64,000 nt of DNA. Origin: Lichenostomus cassidix (Eukaryota > Chordata > Aves > Passeriformes > Meliphagidae). How positions within the stretch are numbered: the stretch's first letter is position 1; every line of letters starts with the position of its first letter. The notes beneath the pieces are model-generated. The model did no database searches and was not told where the DNA came from. It saw only the letters and a program-made list of their open reading frames with translations. This document shows positions 10,161 to 22,375 of this stretch, one piece after another. Position numbers and translations under genes: made by a program. Where the stretch lies: assembly GCA_008360975.2 (NCBI GenBank), contig CM039183.1:51421350-51485349 (forward strand). The letters are read 5' to 3'.

Positions 10161-11082
10161 GACATGACCAAAAAGCCAAGTGCAGGAGGCAAGGGAAAAA
10201 AAGGAATGTTTTTGTAATTCAGTAATGGGTAGCTTGCGAAGTCAATAGAGGAATGAGAATTGTGTTGACTACACTTGTAAGCTGGGTGGTACAAGTGGAT
10301 ATTTGGGCTGCCAGAGTATAGTGCTGCAAGTGCCACCAGGCTATGAGGGGAGAGCTGTCCTTCAATATTTGCTTGTGTCTGGGCAAGCAAAGTTAATGAG
10401 TGGGTTCTTGGTCCAGCCAAGCCACAACATTATGGTCCTTAAATTTGACCAGACCCAATACAATCCTTTGATTTTGAAGACCTGACTAATATTTTCTGAA
10501 AATTTGAGTTTGACTATACAGTTGGTTATACTGCTTTTGGATTGGGGATTTGATATCTGGGTAGACCTTTCCAGGATTGTTAGGGATCTGATGTTTCTGT
10601 CCACATGAAAAATAGGTGCAGCATAGCCTTAAAAAAGTCAGTCTATACAAGTCCAGTAAGAAACAGAGTGTAGTTGCCGAACAACCCTAGAAATTTGGCT
10701 GGAATGGACTGGATAGGAAGACAATGAGCAGATGACCTGTAACCACTAGAGCAAGGATTCCTGAGGAGCTGCCTGTCGCCTATTGTCCACAAGTCTTGTG
10801 AAGATGAAAGTGTTGCATCATAGGTTCATTTTGTTAAGCTGGCCCTGGCCTGGTGTCTCACTTTTTGGGAGAATTTCTCATTCTTTTAATATGTGCTCTG
10901 GTTGAAGGGCAGCAATTCTTCTCCTACCCTCTGTGAAACACTGCTGGCTCCTGAATTACCAGTTCAGCGCAAAAACTTTGTAAATATCATGTGTGAGAGA
11001 CGAAGGTCTCTGCAGGTTTATAAGTGACAAAGCCATGCCCAGGAAAAACTTCAGCTTTTCTTCCTTGCCCCCTTTTATGTTG

Positions 11083-11201
11083 TGGGGGTTTTTTTGTTGT
11101 TTTTGGGTTTGTTTTTTTTTGTTTGCATGTTTGTTTGTTTGTTTGTTTGTTTGCTTGGGATTTTTTTTTGGTGGGTTTTTTGGTTGGTTTTTTTTTTTTT
11201 G
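11083..11201. repeat. (GTTT)n-type simple repeat with poly-T
   Basis: An impure G/T tract with six consecutive GTTT-type units around 11128-11152 and poly-T runs. On this strand it is complementary in type to the tract about 1 kb to the left. Confidence 0.9.
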
Positions 11202-12242
11202 CTAAAAATACCTGGTGAGTTCTGGAACAATTTGCATCATCACAAGACTGAGTGGAGCAGGATCCAAAAGCATATTGATTGTGATCAGATAGCTGCTGTT
11301 AGTTGCTCTCTAGATCTTACAGTAGCAATGGCTGTTTCACATATTCTTTGGAGGATTTTCTTGGACCTGCACAATAGCAGTGCCAGAAGTACTGCCTGGG
11401 AAATGGGCCTGCCTAGCAAGGAATGAATTAGCCCATCTCCCACACAGCAGCTAAGAAAGGTCTTTTGAAATACCTTCAGATGACTTGAAAGCTACAGAAC
11501 AAGGGCTTTGCTGTGGGTCTGTTGAAAGGCCTTGAAGATGCTTGGTTTTTTGTTTGTTTTCATGAGAATTTCCTGGCATTGCACCATGCCTTATGGCATG
11601 CCCTTGGCTTTCTTTTTTTGGATGTGAAACAAGTTTAATTCACAGCAAAGCAAATGTGAAGGTGTCAGTGTATAGTAACAGAAGATGTACACCCGCTATT
11701 TCCTGCAGCACTTGGGATGCATTCTGCAAGTAGTGAATGACACCTTGAAATACAAGATAAGGGATCTACAGTGTTGATCCCCTGGGTCTTCCTGGGGCCC
11801 TGGCTTGGATATTGCTAGATTGGGAGAGCTTGTGCTGCAGTGCATTACACAATACAATGCTGAGCAGACTAGCTGAGTCCAGTTCCCACCATCTTAACTT
11901 CCTGCAGCATTTAATAATTCAAAAAGGGAGGGGGATTGTGGATATAGGCAATGCTTACAGGGTTAATTGTCAAGGAAGGACAGGGAGAGACATAATGCCT
12001 TCCTAGAGCTTTGTCTTCTTGCTGGAGTACCATGGCTGCTTATATAATCACAGGAATGCTTCCCTCATGTAACACTGTGTAATTATATGAAATTTGTGTT
12101 AGATTTGGTTCTTCATGGTCCTGAGATTAAATTTTAATCTTCGATTCTTACCCTCTTGGGCCTGCAGTTAAAGGAATGGATCTCTCAGTCTTGAAAGTAA
12201 CTCTGTTTGAGGCCAAAATACCATTTTTCTCAAACAGACATC

Positions 12243-12415
12243 AAAGAATCACAGAGCACTCTAGACCAAAATAGCCTCTGGAGGTCTCTAGCATAACCCT
12301 CTTGCCTAAGGCAGGACAAATTCAAAGATAGATCAGATTGGTCAAGGTCTTATCCTGACAGCTTTTGAAAATCTCCAGGGATGGAGATGCTTGGAGTAGC
12401 CTTGCAAAGCCCAGA
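12243..12415 (-). mobile_element. Old CR1 LINE fragment
   Basis: The plus strand reads AGAATCACAGAGCACTCTAG, then GGTCAAGGTCTTATCCTGAC, AAATCTCCAGGGATGGAGAT. This is a diverged reverse complement of the avian CR1 3' region. Confidence 0.7.
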
Positions 12416-13463
12416 AATCATCATGCTGCTGCTAATCAGTGCCCTGAAATGTCTGATGGAAATACAAAAACACAGTACAGACATGGAGAGCCATCAGTGT
12501 GACTGCGAGGATGAAAGAATCACAGAGCCCAGGTGAGGTGTATTTGTACTGTTTGTCTTGATGCTGTGAGAGAACAACAGAAGTTCCCTGAAACCTGTTT
12601 TAACTTGCTGCAGTGATGTGATCAAACAGAATTAGCAATACTGTGTCAGTATTTTATCACTGGTGTCTGCCAACGCCCAGATGGTGCCTTTGCTGCTGTT
12701 AGTAGGCACTGGGCTCAGAGATAAACAGACATTGCCTATATAAAGGCCTGGTCCTAAAAGGGGGGTACTTTGAAAAGTATAATGTGCCAACCTGATGGTT
12801 TTGACAGAGGAGAGACATAGAAGGAAAAATAAATACCAGAGCTAAACTTGAATTCTGCTGGTGACATCAATATTTTTTAAACAAGGGTTGTTAATAACAA
12901 TATGTAAACATGAACAGAAGAAGATACAAATCCTATCACTCATATCTTCAACCCAAATTATTAACTTCCTTTTCTGTGTAGCAGCACAGCTTCCTCTTCA
13001 CTCCAGTTCTGAGTTTGTGGGGTTGGGCAGGACTGGAAAGTTCAGTTCTCAAGACCTTCATTTCACCAGCATTACTGAAAAACAGAATTTACTAATCATG
13101 GTTTCCAGCCAAAATTTACAGTGATGTTTCCCCCTACCACTTCACCTCTGACTCTCAGGACTATTTTCCCTAGGTTCCCTTCCCTCCATGTTCCCCACAA
13201 GCTTTGTTTTTCAGTGGTACAAACCTGCACTTGGGGCTTGCATTCTTGCCTGATGCCACTATGTGCTTTCAGAGACAGTGACTAGAAAGAATTGTGGAGG
13301 GGTGATAAAGCACTTTAGAGGGTGGAGCAGTGCACACTTAATTTTAAACTATCATTCATTACACTGCCAAATGGAAAATCAGTTGTAGGTGACCTTCCTA
13401 TTTAAGCTCAAATAGGCTTTGTGCTGCTCTCCTGCTCCAGCCCCCTCTTACCTCTCCCTTCCT

Positions 13464-13592
13464 TCAACAGGGGTGTCCCACTCCATATTTTTGCCCCAGG
13501 AAGCTCTGCCTTATTTTCCATCTCCCTGAGGGCAGTTGTTCAACTTGACTAAACTTGCAGAGTAAGAAACAAGACTTGTCTGCTTCTGTTTA
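13464..13592. repeat. Dispersed local duplicate, copy A
   Basis: About 130 bases shared with 15759-15895 in the same orientation. Shared landmarks are TTTTTGCCCCAGGAAGCTCT and CTAAACTTGCAGAGTAAGA. No homology continues outside. It is either a small segmental duplication or two copies of an unrecognised repeat. Confidence 0.85.
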
Positions 13593-15758
13593 TCCTTCAC
13601 TGTAGTCTTGGTGCTTGTCCATCTCGATATAAATTGCCCTTTATCACATCTCTGGGAGACAGAACAGTATCACCAGTGCTTTATTTGAGATAAACTGCAC
13701 AGTCCAAAAATTTCACTGGGCAGGAGGCCTTTTGGAAAAAGCAGACCTGGATGTTGAACAACCTAATTACGAGTCTCTGGTCTTGATCTCAAGATCATCC
13801 TCCCTGGTGACCTATGGAGAACTAGTGGGTGCTCTGCTCTTTCTCACACCCAAGAAATTCTCAAATGGCATATCTTCTGTGCCTGTAGCTCACAAGATCA
13901 GTGTGTATCTCTGTATTATATCATGTAACATTGTGTACTCCTCAGAGTAAAGCACTCTGCAAAGTTCTTGAATGATACTGTGATTGCTTTCTCACCTGGT
14001 CACCAGTTGTGCTGAAGAAATCTGGTTGGTTCATTGCGGGTACAACTTCACAGGTGCACTTGCTGTGTGAAGTCACAGCTTTATGATCAAGAGAGGATTG
14101 CATGGCCCGAGATTGTGCAGCAAGCATGGGGAAAAACAGAAAAATCCCTTATCTCTATTGTAAGAACACCTGCTCTTATCATCCGACTTGGAAACTGCTT
14201 GGATTTGGCTTTAATTTTTTTTTAATACAATTTTTTAAACACAGCTTTATAATTTTCAGCACAGCCTGTGGGATACTGAGGGTGCAGGGTTTGAATATGG
14301 ACTGTTGCATCTGTCGAGGAAGTCGGTAGGAGGTTTGTGGGTTGTAGGAAGGAAGAGTTTTGAGCAGCCGTTGGATCAGTTCTGTAAATAGCTTGTTGGC
14401 TGAAGAGCATGTTTTGTTTAGAAAGTGTGAAATCCTTCATAGAAACCTTTTCATATTATTACCTGGCAGAGGAAGCAGAGCTCAACGAAGTCAACCATGT
14501 TTAGAATTTGTGAACCATTTGTTCAGACTTATGTGCTGACACCTCAGGTTAGAAACAGAAAATAATCTGTGGTTTCATCTCCCCTTGTAGAAGAACATGT
14601 AAAATTTGGAAGGATTTTCGCTCAGAAGTGAGATTGAAATTGAAGTATTTATCACAGTGAATGATAAAGTGATTGAAACAATAAAAATGAGGTATTTATA
14701 GAAAAAAAAAATTAATAGGTAGCACCTCTGAATAACAGAGAGGCAGAAAAAATTGTTTACCTGGCATCCACAGAGACTTGCAGACAGCTACGTATTTGAT
14801 AGTTGGCTGTCCATATAAGGATTATATAACTTCTCCAACAGTGGTTGCCCTTTTCCCATGGATCTTCCTCTCTATCACTGTCAGACTTTTTATTTAAAAA
14901 TTTCTCCCTCTTCTGAATTTTTAGCCTTCAAAAGTTCCTCTGAAGCTTTCACTCTGTTCTGATGGCGCATGTGATAAGGACTGATTGCTAACAAAATTCA
15001 GAGAAAAATATAACCAGAACGCCTACCCAAGGTGGGTTTCCTTTTCCTGTAATCAGAATTTGTCCTCGTGGAAATGCATAATAGCCACACTAACTGTGGT
15101 CTGACTCATGCTACCAGAGTAGCATCATGTTCTTATTAGTTCAGAGCTCACCCTGTGATAGCCAAGTGGCCTCACTGTGGTACAAAATAATGTTCTGCAG
15201 GTCAAGAGACCTGCCTGGGCACAGTGGGAAACTGAAATTGTCACTTGCAGTTTATGAATGTGGAATGAGTCAACCTGGGAATAAGCAGTGCTGGCGTAGT
15301 GCTGCAGCAATGCTCCTGGTCTCCTGTGATGTATCAGCACCAAAACCAGAACAGGCAGTAGAAGAAATAAGAACTCCTATTCCCAGAGTAAAACCAACAC
15401 AGATGGGATGGCTGTCAGCTATGATACTTCTTCCTGCTGTAATTGGAGACATTTGATAGCAATATTACAAGAGGAAACATTATGTAAAACCATCTGTGTG
15501 GAACTCCCTATAACATGTAACTGAGCTATGAAACGCTAATTTTATTATTAGCTTTTAACATCAGTATTAGTTTTTAACATTAAAGTATATATAACCCAAG
15601 CAGAATCCCCAAACTCTCCAGTTTGGCTTTAGTGTTACAAGAAATTAGGGATATAGTTCTAAGAAAAAGGCTGAAGAGATACAATCCCATTACAAAAAAA
15701 CTCCCAAGTTCTTGGCTTTAAGCATCAGAATTGTGGAGCACAGTCACATCCTACAGGA

Positions 15759-15895
15759 TGAACAGGGCTCTCCCACTCCATCTTTTTGCCCCAGGAAGCT
15801 CTGCCTTATTTTCCATCTCCTTGTATTGAGGGCAGTTGTTTAGCTGTGCTAAACTTGCAGAGTAAGAGACTAGACTCATCTGTTTTCTGTTTCTG
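15759..15895. repeat. Dispersed local duplicate, copy B
   Basis: Partner of 13464-13592, with a small insertion (TGTAT) after the CCATCTCC landmark and scattered substitutions. Confidence 0.85.
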
Positions 15896-15899
15896 TTGG

Positions 15900-18800
15900 C
15901 TCAGTCCCAAAAGAAAGAGAAATGGATGACCAACAGGATGTTTTACCTTCCCTAATACTACCTGTCAATGCAGGATATGCTGTCTTGTCCAACAGTTGCA
16001 TAATATCCAAAGAAGAGGATTTCAAACCTATTTCATAAAACTGGATATAGTATAAGGAACTCAGAAGAGCCAAATGCACACACAGAGAAGGAAAATCTGG
16101 CTGTCTGTGTTGTAAAGAGGTAAATGTGAAATACAAAATGTGGGCGGCAAAGTTGGTGTAATTCCATCCAGTAATATTTTTACCATGGGTTTGTACCAGC
16201 AATGTCAGTGTTGCATCTTGTGCCAGGGGTACACAGGTAGAAATCATGGGAGGAAGATACAGAAGAAAGATCTTACATAGAGCAGCGGTTCTATTCTGTG
16301 ACTGTGTCCAGTGGAGGACTTTTTTGGGTTATGTTGAGGCAGCTATCACAGAAAGTGACCACAGCAGTAACAGTTCTCTTGTGCATCATTGCTAAGTGGC
16401 CAGAAGTTGTTCATCCTCAGGTGTGAATTCATTAGCTCTTTAGTTTTCACAGTTCCCAGAAATAAGTGCCCTTCAGATAACAGCTTTGAGGTCAGACGGG
16501 CGAGAGGGCTTCTCCCCCAGGAACTCGCTTGCAGAGGCAGAAAAATTTTACTGACAATGCCTTTTGTCAGAGAACATGAGCAAATTACTGAAAATATCCC
16601 TTACATCATAGCTTGTGAATTGCTTTCAAAAGGCACAGGGAAAATGGCTTACTTTGACTCATTATTTCACCTTAACCAACTCCGAATTTCCTTCCATCAT
16701 AGCTGACAGCCCATATTTCCACACAAGGGATGTGCAGACTGCTTGCTGAAATCCCAAAAATTCAAGGACCTCTGTCCATGAAAAGTTCATCCTGAGGCTT
16801 TCCATGGTTATAGCTGTGAATTGAGGTAATCAGCAGACTTTATGAATCCTGTATTTTTTTTTCTTGTAGCTTCCAGAGAGTTTCCTTCTCTTATTCTAGT
16901 TCTCTGTATTTGCAGAGACCAAAACCAGGTGGAGCATGTGGGTGGGACTGAGACTAGATGAATTTTGATGGGGCTTATTGCAATAAGAACCAGTGCAGAT
17001 AAGAGGGGGAAATGTGAAAGTATTGGATGGGGAGAACTGAAACTGGCTGACTGAGAGAAGTGGATCTAGGGATGAAGAGGAAATGAAATTGGGACTTTGA
17101 GAGCAAGTCTAAGGTTGGATCTTGTTCAATTCACAGAGAAATAGCTGGATGAGGTCAGGAATGGAGGCTGGGAATGGAGAGGGAATGAAAATGAGGCAGA
17201 AGTAAGAAGTCGGGGTGGAGAAGGTAAAGGTCACAGTCAGGGTTTTCTGTGGTGAAATGATGCAGAAAGCACCAAACTCTGAAGGGGAAAATCACGAGGT
17301 CCTGTACCTGTACATGAATGCTTTTTTTTGAAGGCTTAGGTGGCACCTAAAAGGTTTAGATGGTGTCTAGAATCCCTAGTTTTACTGTTTCGGTGGTGGC
17401 AGTAAAAATGTCAGCCCTAGATTATAGAGACCTACATTCAAGGTATGTAAGTGTAGCTTGTATGTGTGAGGTGGGAGTCTAAGCTTACAACACAGTCAGA
17501 GAAGATTTTGGGGAAGGATTTAACAACCCAAATATCTGGAACTGTATTCACTTTTGATGCCTTAGAAAATTCCCATGGCCTTAAGATATCCAAATGACAT
17601 GAAGAGACACCTTCTTTCAGGCAACTTCTTTCCACCTGCACCGTTCAATCCCAGGAGCCCAGAGAAATGAGACACAGAGAGGCTCTGCCTCATTTTCTGT
17701 AGACTGTGCAGAAGATAATAACCTTACATAAAAGCTTGCATACAGATAAATAAATGTATATGTCTATATCTGCAGTCTGCACTTGAGTGTTTCAATATCT
17801 GCAGTCGGAATGTTTGTGAAACCTGCAGGCATGATGTTTTTCTCAGTCTTCACTAATGTTTGTCCATAGAGTTGATGACAATATCCTTTTTCTGTAAGTT
17901 GCCATCCTAATTCAAGTGGCAGAGAACAAGTTTGCAATTTCTTGGTGCACAATATGGTTAAGAAAGGAGGCACTCCATGAGGAACTCCTTTGTTCTTCTG
18001 TTTGCTCTTTCAAATCCTAGCAAATGAGACATAGATGTGTGTCCAAAACCTGGATTCCTGCTAGGCAAGCTATTCTGGGGAATGCCAGAATTAAATTATT
18101 TTCCTTTGCTGGACAACCTTGGTTCCTTACCAGTGTAGGTGCATCCTGAGTGGAAGAGCAGAGTATGCCCTGTGTTTGAAAACAATAGCAGGATGCAAAC
18201 ATAAGGAACTTAATTCAAGCTGCAACACCAGCCTTAATTCCAGCATTGCCTTACGAGTCAATGGTTTGGATTTTCTACTTTAATATTGCTTTTTTTCCCT
18301 CTTCTGGTCCTGCATGCCCTGTATGTTTGGAGTCTTCATGAAATTAAATTACAAAACCATGTCTGTGAAGCAAGTGGTGCAATACTGATGATGGAGTAGC
18401 TTTTGGAGAGTGGAAGGCTTACTGTCATCATTCAACTCTTGTGTCAAAATCCATCTCCAAACAACCAAGCTGTAAATGAATGCTAGATCTCTCTGGCTGA
18501 GGAGTCAAAGGCAGTATTGGCAAGACTGCAGTATTGGCAATACTCTTGGAATCCAGGATAGTTGGTCTGGACCTTAAGACCTTAGGATGTGGTAGGGTGG
18601 AATGATAGCATGGTAGCATGGTGAAATTATTTTCTGAGCCAAAGGCAGACAAGTAAATGCTAAAGCAAAGTTCTCTACTTCCTGAGTCTTTCTATTCTTT
18701 TGAGGTCTCTTATCTGCCTGTAGAGAAGAAAAATCACTTCTGTGGAGAGATATGACATGAAAATAATGCTGACTAAAGAGTCAACACTGAAGTGATGAAG

Positions 18801-19490
18801 GAAGTCAAAACTTATCTGTCAGTGAGGAGGTAAATATCTTCTGGGGTCTGTTTGCATTCAGATTTTCTTTAATCATGGTGTTTCCTGGACTTGAAGAAAT
18901 GCAAGAGCAGGGTGAGGGGGACTGGGCCACACTTTCATGCAAATCCTTCACCTTACCCCTTGTTTGTTAACAATGTGTAGACCTCCTCTCTATTCCTTTT
19001 TATCCTCAAACTGAAAATGGTCTTTTCCAAATGGTCTTTCTTATCCAGGAGCTGGAAGATTTAGACTCATCTATATTGAATATTTAAGCCCAGGTAAGCT
19101 TTCTAAGTGGGGTTGTCATATATGCCTTAGGACACCTTAGACCTAAAGAGAGACTTTCCTTGTCTCTGGTGAAGTGACCATGCTTTTTCACCCCGGCTTT
19201 TCTTGTGTGGTTACAAGGCAGGAATCTTCTTGGGAGACTTAGTCTTCTCACAGTCAAAAAGAACGAGTCACTTAACAAAGAAGGAGCTGTATTGTTTTTT
19301 GATTACATTTTGAGGTTCATGTTTTCTGTTTTGGGGTTTCTGAGCCTTTTCACTGCACATGGATTATCTCTTCACACTTGTTCTGCCACAAGGACAAGAG
19401 GCCTGTGTTTTTTACACAAGAAAAATGTAATTCCACTTAACACAGAACAAGAAGCAATAGGCACAAATTAAAATACAATCAAATTCCATC
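15900..19490. other. Intergenic, nothing recognised
   Basis: Unique-looking, moderately AT-rich sequence. Open frames of 60-120 codons occur on both strands, but none has a recognisable domain or flanking splice signals. Confidence 0.6.
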
Positions 19491-19497
19491 CGAATGC

Positions 19498-19684
19498 ATG
19501 GAATTCAGTGTGAGGCTGGTCAAACACAGGAACAGATTGCCCAGAGATGCTACAGAGCCTCCATCTGTGGAAGTATTCAAAAACTGTCTGGACGTGATCC
19601 GGGGCAACCTGTTTTATCTGGCCCTGCTTGGGCAGTGGGGTTGGACAGGAGGACTTCAAGTCTCACTGATTCTGTGACCCAGGA
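19498..19684 (+). mobile_element. CR1 LINE fragment
   Basis: It contains GAGGCTGGTCAAACACAGGA, ACAGATTGCCCAGAGATGCT, a CTCCATCTGTGGAAGTATTC-like block and TTGGACAGGAGGACTTCAAG, all in CR1 order on the plus strand. Confidence 0.88.
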
Positions 19685-20218
19685 CATGCAGATTCCAGAA
19701 AAAGGTAAACACCTTTTGCATCAGAGCCCTCTGATTCAGCTTGCTTGGAAGCAGAGTGCCACTGTTTGTGAAGCTGGGAGAAGTGACATTTTCTCTAGTT
19801 GCAGCCTACTGATATGGTCCTTCTCATATCATTGCTCCTGTCAGGTCAGGCACCCTCTTTCCCTTTTCTGTGTCCTGGGAACACCTACACCTGGAAAACA
19901 TCATTCCTGAGAAGATGGTTTGCCCTTTTTAATGTGCTTCACTTTTGGAGTAGCATCACCTCTTTGCCGTGTAACTGCTGTTACATGGCAGTATAAGTTG
20001 TTTTCTTGACAGAGGGGGATTTGTAGCCTGCAGCTTCTTACAAAAATAGCAGTGATACTGCTGGTCATTTACTTTGCTTCATGCTACTCAGATATGCTAC
20101 ATAATTCAAGCAGACCTGCAGTACCTTTAGAATAGTATAAAAGAAGGTACAGTACGTGTAGGGCCTGGATGTTTTAAAAACAGATGATGGACACTTAAAC
20201 ACTCATGCAGAAAAATGT

Positions 20219-20224
20219 TTTATT
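20219..20224 (-). terminator. Candidate TAGAP distal polyadenylation signal AATAAA
   Basis: A canonical AATAAA on the minus strand about 980 bases past the TAGAP stop. It is followed within 25-30 bases by a GT-rich stretch (GTGTTTAAGTGT), so it is a plausible 3' end. A second AATAAA at 20533-20528 would give a shorter 3' UTR. Confidence 0.45.
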
Positions 20225-20471
20225 GTAGTGAAGTTACATAGGAGAAGAAGGTCTCCCTGCTTCTTGTTCAAGGCTGTGCTGAGCCATAAAAACACATTGC
20301 ACTTCCAGTCATTTTTACAAGGTTATAAGGACACTACCTAGTAATTTCTTTTTTGTCTTTTTTTGTAATGAGATTTAATTATTTAAAGCGGGAATCCAGA
20401 TTATTTCCTTAAAGGAGTTTTTGTTGTTTGTTTTGTTGTTCTCTTCATATAAACAAACCTGAATATTTTCT

Positions 20472-20516
20472 CTTCTTTCTTTCTTTCTTTCTTTCTGTCT
20501 GTCTGTCTGTCTGTCT
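20472..20516. repeat. (TTTC)n(TGTC)n microsatellite
   Basis: A compound tetranucleotide tract, TTTC units followed by TGTC units. If the distal poly(A) signal is used, it lies in the TAGAP 3' UTR as (GACA)n(GAAA)n. Confidence 0.92.
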
Positions 20517-21197
20517 TCACCTGACAATTTATTTAGTCCAAAAGCACCTCAGCACACATGGGGGTTACTTGATACATTCCCATAATGACCTCATAGAGCT
20601 CTAAGCCCAGGCTCAGTGTACAACACTAATGCTGATCAGTGGCCAGATCATTCTCATCACCAGCAAGCAGGATGATGGAATGGCAGCAGGTACAGGGGGT
20701 TTATGGAAGAGTACTGAAGTGGCCTAGATGATGGAGCAGCTCTTCCCCCATTAAGGTAACTGCCAGCCCACTTTTTAATGCAGAAAATCAGCAAAGTACT
20801 GCATCAGCCTGGCACACACACATGACAAATGGACAGGGTCTGTGACCATACAGAAAACAAAAGAAGGTGAGACAGGTTTTGGACCTGCCAACTATTTAAT
20901 TGTCATTTCAGGAATACAAATACAACACTGTTTATCATCTGCTACCTACTCTTCCCACACAACAGGTTATGTACAGCATACTCACATTTTTACAAAATTA
21001 TATACAGGTCTTCACCAGCAACTACCCTTGTGGTGAAAGGATGTGATATGTCAAGCTGACAGACACTTCAGAAAAAAAAGTTCATGCAGAACTAGCTTAT
21101 TCTTTTTCTCTTGAAAGTAAAATCCTACAAATGACTAGCAAGATGTCCATTTTTACAATATTTACTTTGTACACTGCAAAGAGGACAGATAGGCTTT

Positions 21198-22375
21198 TTA
21201 AACGTAGGACTCCTTAGCATACTGGATCTGCTCTACCTCAAAAACTGGCTGGCTGCATCTCTGAGCCACATACTGGAGTTTGTTCTTTTGACAGGACTCA
21301 GACATGGCTCTCATCCGGTAAACTCCTGGGGTCACAGGTAAACTCACACGGGAGTTTACTCCCACAGTGATGCTGAAAGTTTCAGTTCCCATGCTGGAAT
21401 CCTTTGTTGCAGAAACTCTGTCACTGGGTAGATCCTTTTGGTCCATATATGCTGTGTCCTGTGCACTGTGGCTGCATGGATGAAGCAGCAAAACATCCTG
21501 GTTTGACACTGCTAATCTCATAGTTTGAACTGTGAGATCATGGGAGGAAACTTTAGTGGCCAGGCAGTTTTTAACAGCCTCTTCATAGGAGGGTGGTCTT
21601 CCAGGATTCCTCTGGTCTACCTCTCTGAACACTTCATCAACTGACCTGAAACGGAGCCTTTGTTGATACTCCACATGCAATGGTTTGTCATCATTATGAC
21701 TGTCCTCCTGGACAATTCTGCAGGAAAACTGATCTTCTTTCCTTGTGAAACTGTCCCTCTGAAAAAACATGGGCTTTCCAGGCCCCCAACTCTGGGTTTT
21801 GATTAGTGTTTTCCTGCGGTTTGCAAAAGAGAATGACATGGAATGTTTTTTAATCTCTCTGCTAGATATACTGCAGTCTTCAGTGGCCTTGGTGGAAAAG
21901 GACTGAGGCCTACTTAAAAAGGTTATTTTGGGACTAGAGGGTGAAACTACAGGGGAGCTGGTGAAAACCGAGCCATCAGAGCTCTCCAGGGAGCAACTGG
22001 AGGATGTTTTTGGTAGAGAGTCAGTTGATAATTGTGAAGGTAAGACTGCAAGACGTTTCTCCAGTGCCTCCAACCATAGTTGTTTCTGCTGGACTGGAAA
22101 ACTGTCCTCACTTTTGTTTAGCTTTTGTTTCCTTATTGTGTCATCATGGTGGTTCTGGAAGGACAGGTCTGACTCTGAGTACCTCCTGTCCATTGTGCTG
22201 ATATCATTTCTGAAATTAGTCAGTGAAGGGGCAGAGATGTGTGTTGGATATCTTCTGCTCACAGTAGCGCTCCTCCCTTTGGCCTGCTCCATCGGAGAGG
22301 TATCGGGGCTGCCTTCTGCTTCAGCATCTGGGCTGTCATAGGCAGAGTCATTCTGATGAGCTGCACAGAGTTGTT
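21198..22375 (-). CDS. TAGAP: TAGAP coding exon 9 (tail and stop)
   Basis: It starts after CTGCCCGCAG| in phase 1 and encodes 392 residues plus stop. The tail is Ser-rich and probably unstructured. Conserved islands are QNDSAYDSPD, DRRYSESDLSF, SSPVVSPSSPK, REIKKHSMSFSFA, RPPSYEEAV (a PPxY motif) and the invariant C-terminal CSQPVFE..Q.QYAKESYV. The last four residues, ESYV, fit a class I PDZ ligand, as does ESYI in the human protein. Confidence 0.96.

Larger units (their letters stand above)
9600..12240. other. Intergenic, repeats only
   Basis: No exon with convincing splice sites or conserved coding was seen. The stretch holds two strand-complementary simple repeats, listed separately. Confidence 0.6.
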
